Below, piece by piece: positions 26,401 through 34,767 of a stretch of DNA of 51,302 nt (the stretch's first letter is position 1; each line of letters starts with the position of its first letter). The stretch is from JBDRED01 sp043820025 [NCBI: Elusimicrobiota bacterium] (lineage in GTDB: Bacteria; RUG730; JBDRED01): assembly GCA_043820025.1 (NCBI GenBank), contig JBDRED010000016.1, forward strand, positions 1 to 51,302, in the 5' to 3' direction. The translations under genes and the position numbers were made by a program. The notes beneath the pieces are model-generated. The model made no database searches, was not told the DNA's origin, and saw only the letters and a list, made by a program, of their open reading frames with translations.

Positions 26401-27481
26401 ATGAATCATGATCAACATCAAATAGATCTGCTACGAGCCTTACATAGCCTGTGCCGTCTCTGGCAACCTGTAGATCAGTTATATAAATTGAAGGCAGTGA
26501 TGTTGTAGCTATAGGCCCGACAGTTGTTGTGCTTCCAAGATTGCCATAAGTATCATACGCAAAAAGATTAAAGTAATAACCTGTATTATTTGAAAGGCCT
26601 GTTACTGTGACAGATGACGCTCCGCCATAATTAATTACGCCTAAAGAAGACGCCTCATTCTTTGTAAATGACGCGACATTTATGCCATACGCATTAAATG
26701 GAGTATATGTTGCGTAGAATATCACATATTCAGAGAAATTTGTCTCAGTTGCAGGAGCGCCATAATTAAGCGTTATGGAATCGCTTGTTATAAACGCTGT
26801 TTCTTTGAGCATAGATGTTATCGGAGCTTTATTATCCAGTGTGAAGCTGTAATACCTGCTAAAGTCCATATTATCATCTGTTAAGAAGAGTTTTAAATAT
26901 TCGGTTCCATCTATATTAGGCCTATCCGTCTTGCTATCCCATTTAAATGTAATGGTATTTGTGCTGGTTGTTATTATTCTAGTTGAATTACCTATTTGAT
27001 AAAGATCGGTTGTGATGCTTGGAAGCGGCGTTTGTATATCTGATGTTATATAGCCTGGAACAAGCGATGCTTGATTTGTGTACGTTGATCCTCCATCAGA
27101 TGACCAAAGCACCTGCATTCTTGTAACTTCCTTTTCCGGATCACTGCATGATACAGAAATTTCAACTTCTCCGCTTCCATCCAGAGCCTGTGATGAGAAA
27201 TTTATATCAAAGAACGGCGGTGTTCCCAGCATTGATAAAAAACCTGCAAAGAGCTCAACATCTCCGCCCCATAAATATGTTCCGCCTGTCTGGCCAACAT
27301 ATGAATCAAGAGTAATATCGCCTGTGCCCTGCATAGATGTTATTCCTGATGTTACAACATCGCCGCTTATCTCGTAAGTCCCGCCTTCCTTTTTTGTTGC
27401 TCCTGCCTGACTTACAAGCAATAATAATATTAAGCCGGCCGCTATCTTACTTAGTGTTCTTTTTAAAAGATTTGCGTCCAT
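23465..27481 (-). CDS. Large secreted multi-Ig/FN3 protein with FlgD-like C-terminal domain
   Basis: 1338 residues with AAGGAG 7 nt before the ATG. The signal peptide covers about 1-29. Three related Ig-like stretches (~93, ~335, ~575; for example VEISVSCSDPEKEVTRMQVL) alternate with fibronectin-III-like domains ending in motifs such as TGYYFNLFAYDTYGN and ATYYANIWATDNYGN. Near ~1000-1110 there is an SbsA-type Ig domain (APVINEIYPVENAIDLDPVN). A ZU5-like region leads to KVPHFSVFGL, then the final ~90 residues are a FlgD-like Ig domain (NAYAFPVPYKP ... SGVYIYYIK). The architecture suits a cell-surface or type IX-like exported scaffold. It lies 22 nt upstream of the giant fibre gene, so the two are probably made together. 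Confidence 0.85.
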   Translation of the reverse strand: MDANLLKRTLSKIAAGLILLLLVSQAGATKKEGGTYEISGDVVTSGITSMQGTGDITLDSYVGQTGGTYLWGGDVELFAGFLSMLGTPPFFDINFSSQALDGSGEVEISVSCSDPEKEVTRMQVLWSSDGGSTYTNQASLVPGYITSDIQTPLPSITTDLYQIGNSTRIITTSTNTITFKWDSKTDRPNIDGTEYLKLFLTDDNMDFSRYYSFTLDNKAPITSMLKETAFITSDSITLNYGAPATETNFSEYVIFYATYTPFNAYGINVASFTKNEASSLGVINYGGASSVTVTGLSNNTGYYFNLFAYDTYGNLGSTTTVGPIATTSLPSIYITDLQVARDGTGYVRLVADLFDVDHDSCSIKMEYNVDGSGWNSATILVATDNAGAILPFDNNEEYQIGPSTDVATPNTLTIVWDTKADGIGESSNVKIQLTPHSSAAFEGDGLIDESSVFTVDNTAPQGLAGLQAEALYLTASSIRYNWTPATDPNFDTYEIWYATFSPITRNGAAQALWNDTDDSVLAVAATSSTIVTSLLEGATYYANIWATDNYGNVSTSISEVMARTEWRPVAQNFVTVPAQSVAGDGKVPMSVRVYDNDLDSTLRMGVFYSTSGVSGPWQKANIETGSISVTQGSVPGLNNSAVDYQIGTAGNYIDVSAGLNDVGFTWDSKQNIPNMGVTAYIRITLTDGTNVDLSPLDSIAFAVDNVVPSYAYSRYIHTSKELDVRFSESIFTSNKAQTGITLSNDLSGADYGEFVVDETPLTLGTTLYYTLTDSHRDTISEWQRKSANLRISLEADVAKDTNGNYNTIVATTNVTGWTKDPTITSLTNAGYSFFTRDLDLIFNNPVNKTSLTQSNLAYLILQDKANISNTSNYLKVSTTSVIDVYYSSATITLGEADWKQIASWDYETGASTKTLYVAVTTGTFIQSLAGSYLPIISSGSATQLITYDQDTTAPVINEIYPVENAIDLDPVNLKIQLKFNELMYTPTLSSAFSVRAVRDNLSNDLNQVISGTVNFNADTFELAFTPSTALKYNYKYEVNLALTAQDISRNEIASAKIWEFTNLMNYQEDNVVVSIKPEGRTRIDIPEGFLIENGYLIVNNDPLNTQNEVKLFDITEANRKKQNESAFNNPILASIHELIIKDQSGVNMAQRLAARASSPENSGTSDPAKFATITIPYADADGDGIVDGSNPPVRVKTLRMYWLDEEHKLWVRVPDAAIDTVNKTLSAKVPHFSVFGLIGAEDNDLSNAYAFPVPYKPSDPQHKNITFTNLASECEVKIFTISGELVRTFNHLDTSGSAVAQEVWNVKTDSGDNVFSGVYIYYIKSKTDKKTGKLMIIR

Positions 27482-27493
27482 ACAAACGCTCCT

Positions 27494-28786
27494 TTACGGT
27501 AATTCTGTTTTCGTCCTAATTTCGTCAATATGCGTCTTTCTTATCATTGTTGACCCAGCAACAGCAGGATCATTGCTCCATGACCATGACGCGTTTACAA
27601 CAGATAACACGCTTTGCAAATTGTCGCGCAGGTCATTAATATTCTCAGCGCGGATTCTGTTTCCAATACTTACATCCGCGTCAAAATTATGCCATGTTCC
27701 GGCATCCAAGCCTCTAAACAATCTCAGGTTTGAAATATGCGTTTTAAGTTCGTCAAAATGTAACGTTTTGATATTTGTTGAGCCTGCTGTTATAGCGGCC
27801 CATGAAGGATTTTTTATTTCAAATATCATTACCTTTGTCCAATCTGTCCAGTTCAAAGAATCATTAAGCCTTACTCTCGCATACCAGGTGGTATATGAAG
27901 GCAGTTCATCGTCAATACTGCTGATTGTTACAGTTGATATTGCATTGCTCCCCATTTCTCCGCCTGACCAGCCTGACCATACAAGAGGATCTGTATCATA
28001 ACTATAATTTGTTATGTTTTGGGTAAAATTAATATCTGTCGCAAATTGGATCTCTGCGTTTTGATATGGAAGTTCAGCTGCGCCTGATTCAATGGAGACA
28101 GGCACAGAAATATTTAATGTATATCCTTGCGGATAAACTGAATCTGCATATACAGCATAAGGCACAGGAGAATTCCAGCTTGGCGGCGAAGGCAGTGAGA
28201 ATACCCATCTAATAGTATTTTCACCGCTGCTCGTTTCAAACTGGCACATAACAACCTTATCTTGCGCAGGAGAATCAATGTAAGAATCCTTTACATAAAC
28301 ATAGGTTGCGCGTTGTATTTCATAAATATAAATATAAAATCTATTTCCCGGGTTATCTGAGGTTAAAAAAATCTTATTGCTGTCTCCTGCTGAGCCTGTT
28401 AGCTGAAGCTGTCCGCCGCTCTTAATTGTCTGCGTGCTTCCCTCGACAAATTTTAATGTCTTGCCCGAATCATAACACCTTAAAATATTAAATATTGAAT
28501 TTCCTGAAATGGTTGATGTGCTCGGAGCGCCATGAAAAGCGACAACGCCTTCGTTTGCGGTAAATGTTCCGCTTTTTGACCAATTTCCCTGAAGAGTGAT
28601 TGTAGCTTTATTAACCTCTAAAGCGCCGTTTGCTCCTATTGTAACATCTCCGGTAAATGAATATGTTCCTGAATCTAGAATCACTGTTCCATTATCAATT
28701 GTTAAACCGCCCGCAAATACATTTATAAATGAGAGAGTTATTAAGAATCCGCAGGTGAAAATGAATTTTTTAATTTGCGTATTCAT
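27494..28786 (-). CDS. Secreted beta-rich protein with C-terminal HIDELR-type repeats
   Basis: The ATG at 28786 follows a strong GGAGGGAGAAAGG and starts a signal peptide (MNTQIKKFIFTCGFLITLSF). Upstream in-frame codons would add only a basic stretch. Residues ~25-110 resemble the G-rich strand repeats of autotransporter-like or pectate-lyase-like stems (LDSGTYSFTGDVTIGANGALEV). The middle has Ig/FN3-like features (TWYARVRLNDSLNWTDW). The last ~110 residues hold two copies of a known secreted-protein motif: one complete (TNIKTLHFDELKTHISNLR) and one that stops just after the motif (TMIRKTHIDEIRTKTELP). It is the first gene of the secreted operon, 12 nt before the next. Confidence 0.8.
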   Translation of the reverse strand: MNTQIKKFIFTCGFLITLSFINVFAGGLTIDNGTVILDSGTYSFTGDVTIGANGALEVNKATITLQGNWSKSGTFTANEGVVAFHGAPSTSTISGNSIFNILRCYDSGKTLKFVEGSTQTIKSGGQLQLTGSAGDSNKIFLTSDNPGNRFYIYIYEIQRATYVYVKDSYIDSPAQDKVVMCQFETSSGENTIRWVFSLPSPPSWNSPVPYAVYADSVYPQGYTLNISVPVSIESGAAELPYQNAEIQFATDINFTQNITNYSYDTDPLVWSGWSGGEMGSNAISTVTISSIDDELPSYTTWYARVRLNDSLNWTDWTKVMIFEIKNPSWAAITAGSTNIKTLHFDELKTHISNLRLFRGLDAGTWHNFDADVSIGNRIRAENINDLRDNLQSVLSVVNASWSWSNDPAVAGSTMIRKTHIDEIRTKTELP

Positions 28787-28969
28787 GCCTTTCTCCCTCC
28801 TCCTTTTTATTTTAATCGCCTTTTTCCTCAATAGTATTAAAGCATATATATGTGTTGTTTTTATGAAAAATATGTGAATTTTTTGCGAAATGTTTTAACG
28901 CTGATTTACGCATTTTTGATTGATTTGGATTGATATTTTAGAAGATCTGAATATGGTTTTTTATCCATA

Positions 28970-30049
28970 TTATTTGTCCAATATTAAAACAGTTTTACTC
29001 GGCAGACCTTTTGAAGCCGGAAGCACAAACGCTTTAACTAAATGTTTTGTAGCATTTAATGTAACATTCCCGGTCACTAAAGCGCCTTTATTATTATGCG
29101 CTTCTGTAATTATGTGTATAATATCTGAGTTTTTAATATAGTCCATTATGTGAGAATTTAATGGAGAGCCTGCTCCCTCAATTTCATTATTCGCAAAGAT
29201 AATCTTATTTTCCTCATCAGCGATTAATATAACTGCTTTGTTGTAAAGAGTAGATAATGTATTTTCTAATCTATTTTCTTCCAAGGTTAATAACTCATTT
29301 TGGGCTGATTTAATGTCATGAGCAGAAGTGCCTAAATAGCCTACAAGCTCATTAATTGCCCTGTATATATCGCCTATTTCATTTTGAGTTGTTATCTTAA
29401 ACTTAAATTCAGTCAGATTATTTTTCATTAAAACTAAGCCTTCCCTTATCAAGCGCAAAGGATGAGTTATTCCAATATGAATAAAAATTAACAATATAAT
29501 GATAAATACCAGAGAGAAAACTGAAGCGAATATCGCAATATTTTGTTTTTCAAGCTCAATAGCTTGAATAATCGGTCTTCGTGAAACTCTAATATATAAA
29601 AATCCCAAATTGCCCTGGGTTTCATCAATGAGCGGATACGCGAATGAGAAATATGATTCATTCTCAAAAATATCTGTTTTATGGATTATACCTTTGCTTA
29701 ATGCTGTCCAATTTGAAATATCATCATTGTATATTTTGCCTATTTCGTAAACATCGCTGTGCGCAAGCACCATTCTGTCTCCATTAATTATATAGGAATA
29801 TGTTATATCTTCCGCTGTTTCAAGCCTTTCAATAAGAGACACTAATTCAAGATCGTTATTGGCAATGAGATTTTGAACAATTAATGGTTTATATAGTTTT
29901 ATTATTGTGTCTATTTTCTGTACCATATTTTCATTTAACTGTCTTGTTCGCGCAATCAAATAATAAAAACCGGCCGCTGTGAAAAGGATTGCGCAAATTG
30001 TTAATGATAATATGAACATTCGTAAACTAATACTTATTTTTATTTTCAT
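28970..30049 (-). CDS. Membrane sensor protein: periplasmic domain, HAMP, PAS-like, no output domain
   Basis: TM1 at about 8-30, a ~140-residue periplasmic domain (IERLETAEDITYSYIINGD ... YFSFAYPLIDE) of Cache-like type, TM2 at ~173-195, a HAMP segment (~195-250) and a PAS-like C-terminal domain (AVILIADEENKIIFANNEIE). Neither a kinase, a cyclase nor a methyl-accepting segment follows. The protein therefore senses something in the envelope and must pass the signal to a partner, or bind one. The histidine kinase at 34768 has a similar front half. It is the last gene of the Tad/TPR cluster, 18 nt after a TPR gene, with AAGGAT as ribosome site. Confidence 0.8.
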   Translation of the reverse strand: MKIKISISLRMFILSLTICAILFTAAGFYYLIARTRQLNENMVQKIDTIIKLYKPLIVQNLIANNDLELVSLIERLETAEDITYSYIINGDRMVLAHSDVYEIGKIYNDDISNWTALSKGIIHKTDIFENESYFSFAYPLIDETQGNLGFLYIRVSRRPIIQAIELEKQNIAIFASVFSLVFIIILLIFIHIGITHPLRLIREGLVLMKNNLTEFKFKITTQNEIGDIYRAINELVGYLGTSAHDIKSAQNELLTLEENRLENTLSTLYNKAVILIADEENKIIFANNEIEGAGSPLNSHIMDYIKNSDIIHIITEAHNNKGALVTGNVTLNATKHLVKAFVLPASKGLPSKTVLILDK

Positions 30050-30067
30050 AATTAATCCTTTGTTTTG

Positions 30068-31243
30068 TTATTTATTACTTAACGCCTTTTTTGCTTTTTG
30101 AAGATTTGTATACGCTCTTTCATGCGCGGGGTCTAGGTTTAAAACAGCCTCCCACTCAGATATAGCTTTTTCTAAATAACCATTCTTATAATAATATAAT
30201 CCTTGATTGTAATGATTACGCACCTCTTCTTCATCTATCTGCCTTGTAACAACGGGCTCTTCTATTACAGGGGTTATTTCTTCCTTGATTTCAGGAACCT
30301 TTTTGCCTTTTGAGAGAGCTATTTGATGCTGAGCCTTTCTAATGTAATCTTGCACCTCAGAGATACGTTTTTTATCAGGCGCATAATCCAACGCTTTTTC
30401 AAAACTTTTTATGGAGCTGGGATATTTTGAATCTCTGTATAACTCAAGCCCTGTATTGAAGTTATTATAATACAAATTATCCATCCGCACTTCAATACTC
30501 TTTTTTAAATTAATTGCAGGTTGGTATGAAGCATCTATGCGCAATGCTGTTTCAACTTTTTTGAGAGCGGTTTTTAATTTCTCTTTGTTATATAAGTCTC
30601 TTGCTTCCTCAACAGTATTGTTTAATTTTGAATATTTTGACTTATCCACAGTCTTTTCTAATAATGAGGCTAATCCATGATAAGTTGGCACTAAAGCTAA
30701 AACCGCCTCCCATTCCTCTATAGCTTGATCGTATTGTTCCTTTCTATAATATTCCCATCCCTTAACATAATGCGGTTCAGCTAAAAGATGCCTTGCATCA
30801 GAAATAGATGCTTGAATAAGAGCTGTTTGAGAAGGATTCAAAACTAATACCCGTTCCCAAATATGCAGCGCTTTAAGATAATCAGCGTTTTCATAAAATT
30901 TTCTGCCTTTTTCATAGTATTCTTCAATGACAATATTTTTTGCGTCGTAAATCGGATAATTTTGCATTTTTTCTATTGCTTCAGATAAAAATTCAGTTTG
31001 TTTGTAATTTTTATTAATGTCCATTATTTTTCTAAAATAAAAAGACGCCTCTTTAAAATCATTGACCGCATACAATTCCAATGACTTTTCATATAATGCT
31101 CGTAATATAGGTTGCGAAGCATCCTCTTCAATATAATTAAATTGAGACAATATTTCACTTTTATCATCTTCAAGCCACGCGAATGATTTTGATATAATAA
31201 TAAAAAACAGTAATATAGCAATTGAAATATTCCTTTTCCCCAT
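30068..31243 (-). CDS. Exported TPR protein of the Tad cluster
   Basis: The ATG at 31243 lies 8 nt after AAGGAG. A GTG three codons earlier is too close to that site. A signal peptide covers about 1-22 (MGKRNISIAILLFFIIISKSFA). At least six tetratricopeptide repeats follow, for example YYEKGRKFYENADYLKALHI and HYVKGWEYYRKEQYDQAIEE, with a short Pro/Glu-rich linker (~300-325) before the last one. Such periplasmic TPR proteins commonly scaffold secretion or pilus machines. The final repeat is very like that of the TPR protein at 33084 (KAISEWEAVLNLDPAHERAY against DAIKIWDELLIYDPNNEKVK). Placement right after tadC suggests a TadD-like pilotin or assembly role, which is inference. Confidence 0.82.
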   Translation of the reverse strand: MGKRNISIAILLFFIIISKSFAWLEDDKSEILSQFNYIEEDASQPILRALYEKSLELYAVNDFKEASFYFRKIMDINKNYKQTEFLSEAIEKMQNYPIYDAKNIVIEEYYEKGRKFYENADYLKALHIWERVLVLNPSQTALIQASISDARHLLAEPHYVKGWEYYRKEQYDQAIEEWEAVLALVPTYHGLASLLEKTVDKSKYSKLNNTVEEARDLYNKEKLKTALKKVETALRIDASYQPAINLKKSIEVRMDNLYYNNFNTGLELYRDSKYPSSIKSFEKALDYAPDKKRISEVQDYIRKAQHQIALSKGKKVPEIKEEITPVIEEPVVTRQIDEEEVRNHYNQGLYYYKNGYLEKAISEWEAVLNLDPAHERAYTNLQKAKKALSNK

Positions 31244-31311
31244 CTTTACCACTCCTTTATTTCATTGTATGTTAAGCGCTCAGCTTTACATATTCTATTT
31301 AAGCATGAAAT

Positions 31312-32160
31312 TTAAAACATATCTACTAACTGTAATATAATAGGTCCAAAAATCAGAATGAAAACTCCCGGAAAAATAAACATTATCATAGGAAATAACA
31401 TTTTAGTAGGCGCTTCCATTGCTTGTTTTTCGAGTTTCTGCATCTGATTTATACGCATTTGCTCAGCATAACTTCTTAGAACCTCAACTAAGCTGGTTCC
31501 TAATTCTTCAGCTTGAACCACCACTGAAACAAAGGCTGTAACATCGTCTATTTCGCAGCGTTTGGAGAAATTCTTAAGCGCAGTGCGGCGATCTGCGCCT
31601 AACTGCAGTTCTCTCACAATCTCCTGAAATTCTTCTGTCAAAGCGTTCTTCTCGGTATTCTCTATTATTTTTGAAACAGCAGACATAAAATCTATGCCTG
31701 CGTCAACGCAAAGTGTTAACAAATCAATTGACGAAGGCAGATTCTTTTCAATATCCTTATATCGTTTTGCAATTTGATTCTTGAAAATAATATCTGCAAA
31801 ATAAAAAACAATTACACCGGCAATTATGCCCAAAATAATTGATTTAAATAACAGCCAAATAAAAATTAAAGCAACAAAGCCCAAGAGTTGTTTTGTTACA
31901 ACAATATCCTCAGGCAATGGATAGCTTGGCTTCCCAAGCCCAATCCAAATATCCTTAGCTTTGCGATTTATTGACTCAATTTTCATGAATTGCTTATGTA
32001 TTGCGATTGTGTTTTTTAATTTGATTATAAAAGGAAGCTTTCTTTCTTCGTCAGAAGTTATTTTTATTGAACTGAGAAGCGCAAATAATAAAACAAACAC
32101 AGCAATGAAAATAATTAATAATGCCAAGATTTTTATAATCAACTGTGTCTCCCATCTCAT
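31312..32160 (-). CDS. tadC: TadC-like type II secretion/Tad pilus inner-membrane protein
   Basis: 283 residues with an N-terminal hydrophobic anchor, a central pair of hydrophobic segments (LLGFVALIFIWLLFKSIILG, then GVIVFYFADIIF), a cytoplasmic GspF-type domain (LPSSIDLLTLCVDAGIDFMS ... GTSLVEVLRSYAEQMR) and a C-terminal segment (FPGVFILIFGPIILQLV). This order matches TadC, one half of the Tad pilus platform. The start is the ATG at 32160 (a GTG precedes it), with no clear ribosome site. Translation may depend on coupling with tadB 25 nt upstream. The ATPase TadA is not in this window. Confidence 0.88.
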   Translation of the reverse strand: MRWETQLIIKILALLIIFIAVFVLLFALLSSIKITSDEERKLPFIIKLKNTIAIHKQFMKIESINRKAKDIWIGLGKPSYPLPEDIVVTKQLLGFVALIFIWLLFKSIILGIIAGVIVFYFADIIFKNQIAKRYKDIEKNLPSSIDLLTLCVDAGIDFMSAVSKIIENTEKNALTEEFQEIVRELQLGADRRTALKNFSKRCEIDDVTAFVSVVVQAEELGTSLVEVLRSYAEQMRINQMQKLEKQAMEAPTKMLFPMIMFIFPGVFILIFGPIILQLVDMF

Positions 32161-32187
32161 CACGTATGCATAAACATGTAAAATCTG

Positions 32188-33075
32188 TTAAGTCTCGATA
32201 GTAACTATTTTTTTTATCACGAGCATTCCAATAAACTGTAAAAATGCCATCACAGAAAGCATTATAATACCAATTGTTGTAGTAAATAAAGGCAGCATCA
32301 GGCTTGGCTGAATAATCAATAAAAATACGCCCATTGCCCAAGGCAGAGCGAGAATTACAATAGCCTGCATTCTACCTTGCGTAGTCAGCGTTTTCAGCTT
32401 TGTCTGCAGTTTATTTGCTTCCCTTATCGTATCAATAATCTGACTCATTATCTTTGTTATATCGCCGCCGGATTCACGTTGAATGATTATTGAGGTCACA
32501 AATGTATTGATCATCTTGCTGTTAAGTTTTGAACGCATGTGTATCAACGCTTCTTCAAATGATGTTCCAAGATTATATTCCTTCAAAACTATTTCAAATT
32601 CTTCTTTCATAGGCGCTTCCATATCACGCACAACCAGCTCAAATCCCTGAATAATATCTAGTCCGGCGCGCAAAGAATTAGAAACCAAGACTAATGCAGG
32701 CACTAACTGCGCTTCAATTTTTAGCGCCCTTTTTCGTCTAATTTGATCAACAATTACGCCCGGAACGTAGTAGAGTAAAAACAAAATAATAATAACAACA
32801 ATAAAACTGGTTATTATTGCAAGCATGATTCCCGATATTATTGCTGCTATAATTAAAATTGCAGGAAGTTCTTCTTTATGTTTTTTTATATGCAGCGCTG
32901 TATCATTTAAGAGAAAAATTTTCTCGCAGTATTTCTGCCACAGAATTGATATAAAATTTGGTCTTTCTTCGCCTTTTGCGGGCATTTTGAAGGAAACTAA
33001 TAATAGATAAGTCAATCTCGCTGTGATATAAAAGAATATAATATAAATAATAACTTTCAAAATAAAGTCATGCAT
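32188..33075 (-). CDS. tadB: TadB-like type II secretion/Tad pilus inner-membrane protein
   Basis: 295 residues with an N-terminal membrane segment, a hydrophobic block at ~70-105, the GspF-type domain (LVPALVLVSNSLRAGLDIIQ ... GTSFEEALIHMRSKL ... SGGDITKIMSQIIDTIREA) and two C-terminal membrane segments. This is the usual TadB layout and pairs with tadC immediately downstream. Together they form the inner-membrane platform that works with an ATPase and a prepilin peptidase. A candidate prepilin peptidase is at 48598. No pilin gene is seen in this window. The gene follows a TPR gene by only 8 nt, so it belongs to the kinase-led operon. Confidence 0.88.
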   Translation of the reverse strand: MHDFILKVIIYIIFFYITARLTYLLLVSFKMPAKGEERPNFISILWQKYCEKIFLLNDTALHIKKHKEELPAILIIAAIISGIMLAIITSFIVVIIILFLLYYVPGVIVDQIRRKRALKIEAQLVPALVLVSNSLRAGLDIIQGFELVVRDMEAPMKEEFEIVLKEYNLGTSFEEALIHMRSKLNSKMINTFVTSIIIQRESGGDITKIMSQIIDTIREANKLQTKLKTLTTQGRMQAIVILALPWAMGVFLLIIQPSLMLPLFTTTIGIIMLSVMAFLQFIGMLVIKKIVTIET

Positions 33076-33083
33076 AATTAATT

Positions 33084-34367
33084 TTATCTATTTTCTAATT
33101 CCTTTTTTGTCCTCTCAAGATTCTTTTTTACTTTTTCATTATTTGGGTCATATATCAATAGTTCATCCCAAATTTTTATAGCGTCATTCAGATTTCCGAG
33201 CGCGTAAGCCCTCAAGCCTTTATTATACATATCTTGAATTTCTTTCTCACTGAGTTGTTTAATTGATTTTTCTAAGCGTCTTTTCTTTTCGGCTTCTGAG
33301 GCTTCTTTTTTTCTTTTTTCGTCAGCAGTTCGTTTTTCTCTAAGCATTTTTTCCTTTTCTTCAGTCTGTTTTAGTAAAGCCTTTTGCCTGCGTAATTCTT
33401 CCTCTTCACTGCGTTTCTTTAATTTTTGTATTGAATTATCCAAATATTCCTGCGCTGTAGTATTAGTTTTATCAATTTCTAAGGCATTTTCAAATGACTC
33501 AATTGCTTTTTCATAATTTTCAGCGTTATAAAATTCTATACCATTGGTAATATGATTTTTAATAGTCAAAGATTTAAGCTGAGCTTTTTGATCTCCTTTA
33601 GAATTCTTATACAAATATTCCGTTACTTCCGTATTATTAGCGTTTAACGCCAATACCTTTTCCCATTCAATCACAGCCTCGTCAATTTTACCATTTCTAT
33701 ATAACATATATGCCTGAGCATAGTGGAATTGTTCTATTTCATAATCTTCGCGCGAATCAATAACTTTACGCATTATTTTATCCATTTTACTTATCCGCCT
33801 ATTAATCTTCATCCTGTCCCACCAGCCAACTTTTTCCAAGCTGTATACCTTATTATAAAGATCAAAAGCTTTTAGATATTCCTTGTTTTTATTAAAATTA
33901 TCGCCTTTTTCTATAAGTCTTTGAGCAGGGCTGATATTTAAAAAGTGCTGTTTTTCGTTTGTATCCTTTTCAAGCTGAATTCTGCTCTTTTTTAAATATG
34001 AATCTATATCTTTATCACCGGGATTAAGCGCATGCGCCTCTGACAAAGCCTCAATCGCATCTATATATTTCTTATTATTGAAATGATTTACGCCGCTTTT
34101 ATATAATAATTGAATATGCAAATCTATTATTTTATTATTAACCTCTTTTATTAAAGTATTAACTCTGGGCTGATTTTTATCAAGATCTAATGAAAGCAGT
34201 AAAACATCAAGAGCTTTTAGATAGTTTCCTTCTTGAAAATAACTCAAGCCTTCTACATAATATTTTTCTGCCCGGTTTGTTTTGTCTTGTTCATTTGCAG
34301 CTGAAATTACTGAGGATACATTAAAAACTAAGAAAAAAATAATTAACAATTTTGATTTATGATTCAT
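33084..34367 (-). CDS. Exported TPR protein with coiled coil
   Basis: Signal peptide about 1-23 (MNHKSKLLIIFFLVFNVSSV). Six or so TPR units follow (for example KYYVEGLSYFQEGNYLKALD, HYAQAYMLYRNGKIDEAVIE). Between the fifth and last unit lies a highly charged coiled coil (~310-370, rich in KKR, EEE and EKK). The start overlaps the end of the response-regulator gene by 11 nt, a sign of translational coupling, and tadB follows at once. The protein is a sister of the TPR protein at 30068. A scaffold in the periplasm for the Tad-like machine is the likely role. The long coiled coil is not typical of TadD and could span the cell wall. Confidence 0.82.
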   Translation of the reverse strand: MNHKSKLLIIFFLVFNVSSVISAANEQDKTNRAEKYYVEGLSYFQEGNYLKALDVLLLSLDLDKNQPRVNTLIKEVNNKIIDLHIQLLYKSGVNHFNNKKYIDAIEALSEAHALNPGDKDIDSYLKKSRIQLEKDTNEKQHFLNISPAQRLIEKGDNFNKNKEYLKAFDLYNKVYSLEKVGWWDRMKINRRISKMDKIMRKVIDSREDYEIEQFHYAQAYMLYRNGKIDEAVIEWEKVLALNANNTEVTEYLYKNSKGDQKAQLKSLTIKNHITNGIEFYNAENYEKAIESFENALEIDKTNTTAQEYLDNSIQKLKKRSEEEELRRQKALLKQTEEKEKMLREKRTADEKRKKEASEAEKKRRLEKSIKQLSEKEIQDMYNKGLRAYALGNLNDAIKIWDELLIYDPNNEKVKKNLERTKKELENR

Positions 34368-34752
34368 GTTTTCCTGCTCTCCTTAATAGCGTTCGTACTC
34401 GCGCTAAAAGCTCTTTTGGTTCAAAAGGTTTTGACATATAGTCATCACTTCCGCACCTCAATCCTGTAACATGGTCTTGCTCTAATGTTCTTACTGTTAA
34501 CATAAGAATTGGAATATCCGCATATTCTTTTTTCTCTCTAATTTTTTTGCAGACTTGATAACCGCTGATTCCGGGAAGGTTTAAATCGAGAATGATGATA
34601 TCGGGAATAGACGCCTCTAGCTTTTTTAGGCCGGTTTCTCCGTCGTACGCAGTTATTACGGCGTAATCAGCGTTATTTAAAACAATCTTTATTAAATTTA
34701 CAAAATCTTCTTCGTCATCAATTATTAGTACTTTACAGTTTTTTTGAGACAC
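34357..34752 (-). CDS. Single-domain response regulator (CheY-like)
   Basis: 131 residues starting with GTG, 7 nt after AAAAGGAT. A complete receiver domain: acidic pair D12-D13, phospho-acceptor D56 in IILDLNLPG, T86 and K108 in the SKPF motif. No DNA-binding or enzymatic output follows, so it works by protein contact. It lies 15 nt downstream of the histidine kinase gene and overlaps the next TPR gene, which makes it the natural partner of that kinase. A role in switching the Tad-like machine or feeding a phosphorelay is inferred from context. Confidence 0.93.
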   Translation of the reverse strand: MSQKNCKVLIIDDEEDFVNLIKIVLNNADYAVITAYDGETGLKKLEASIPDIIILDLNLPGISGYQVCKKIREKKEYADIPILMLTVRTLEQDHVTGLRCGSDDYMSKPFEPKELLARVRTLLRRAGKHES

Positions 34753-34767
34753 GATTATATCCTTTTT

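Noticed and set aside
28949-28972. AATATGG/CCATATT hairpin at the end of the sensor gene as a terminator
   Set aside because: There is no T-tract on the transcribed side, and the stem overlaps the coding end.
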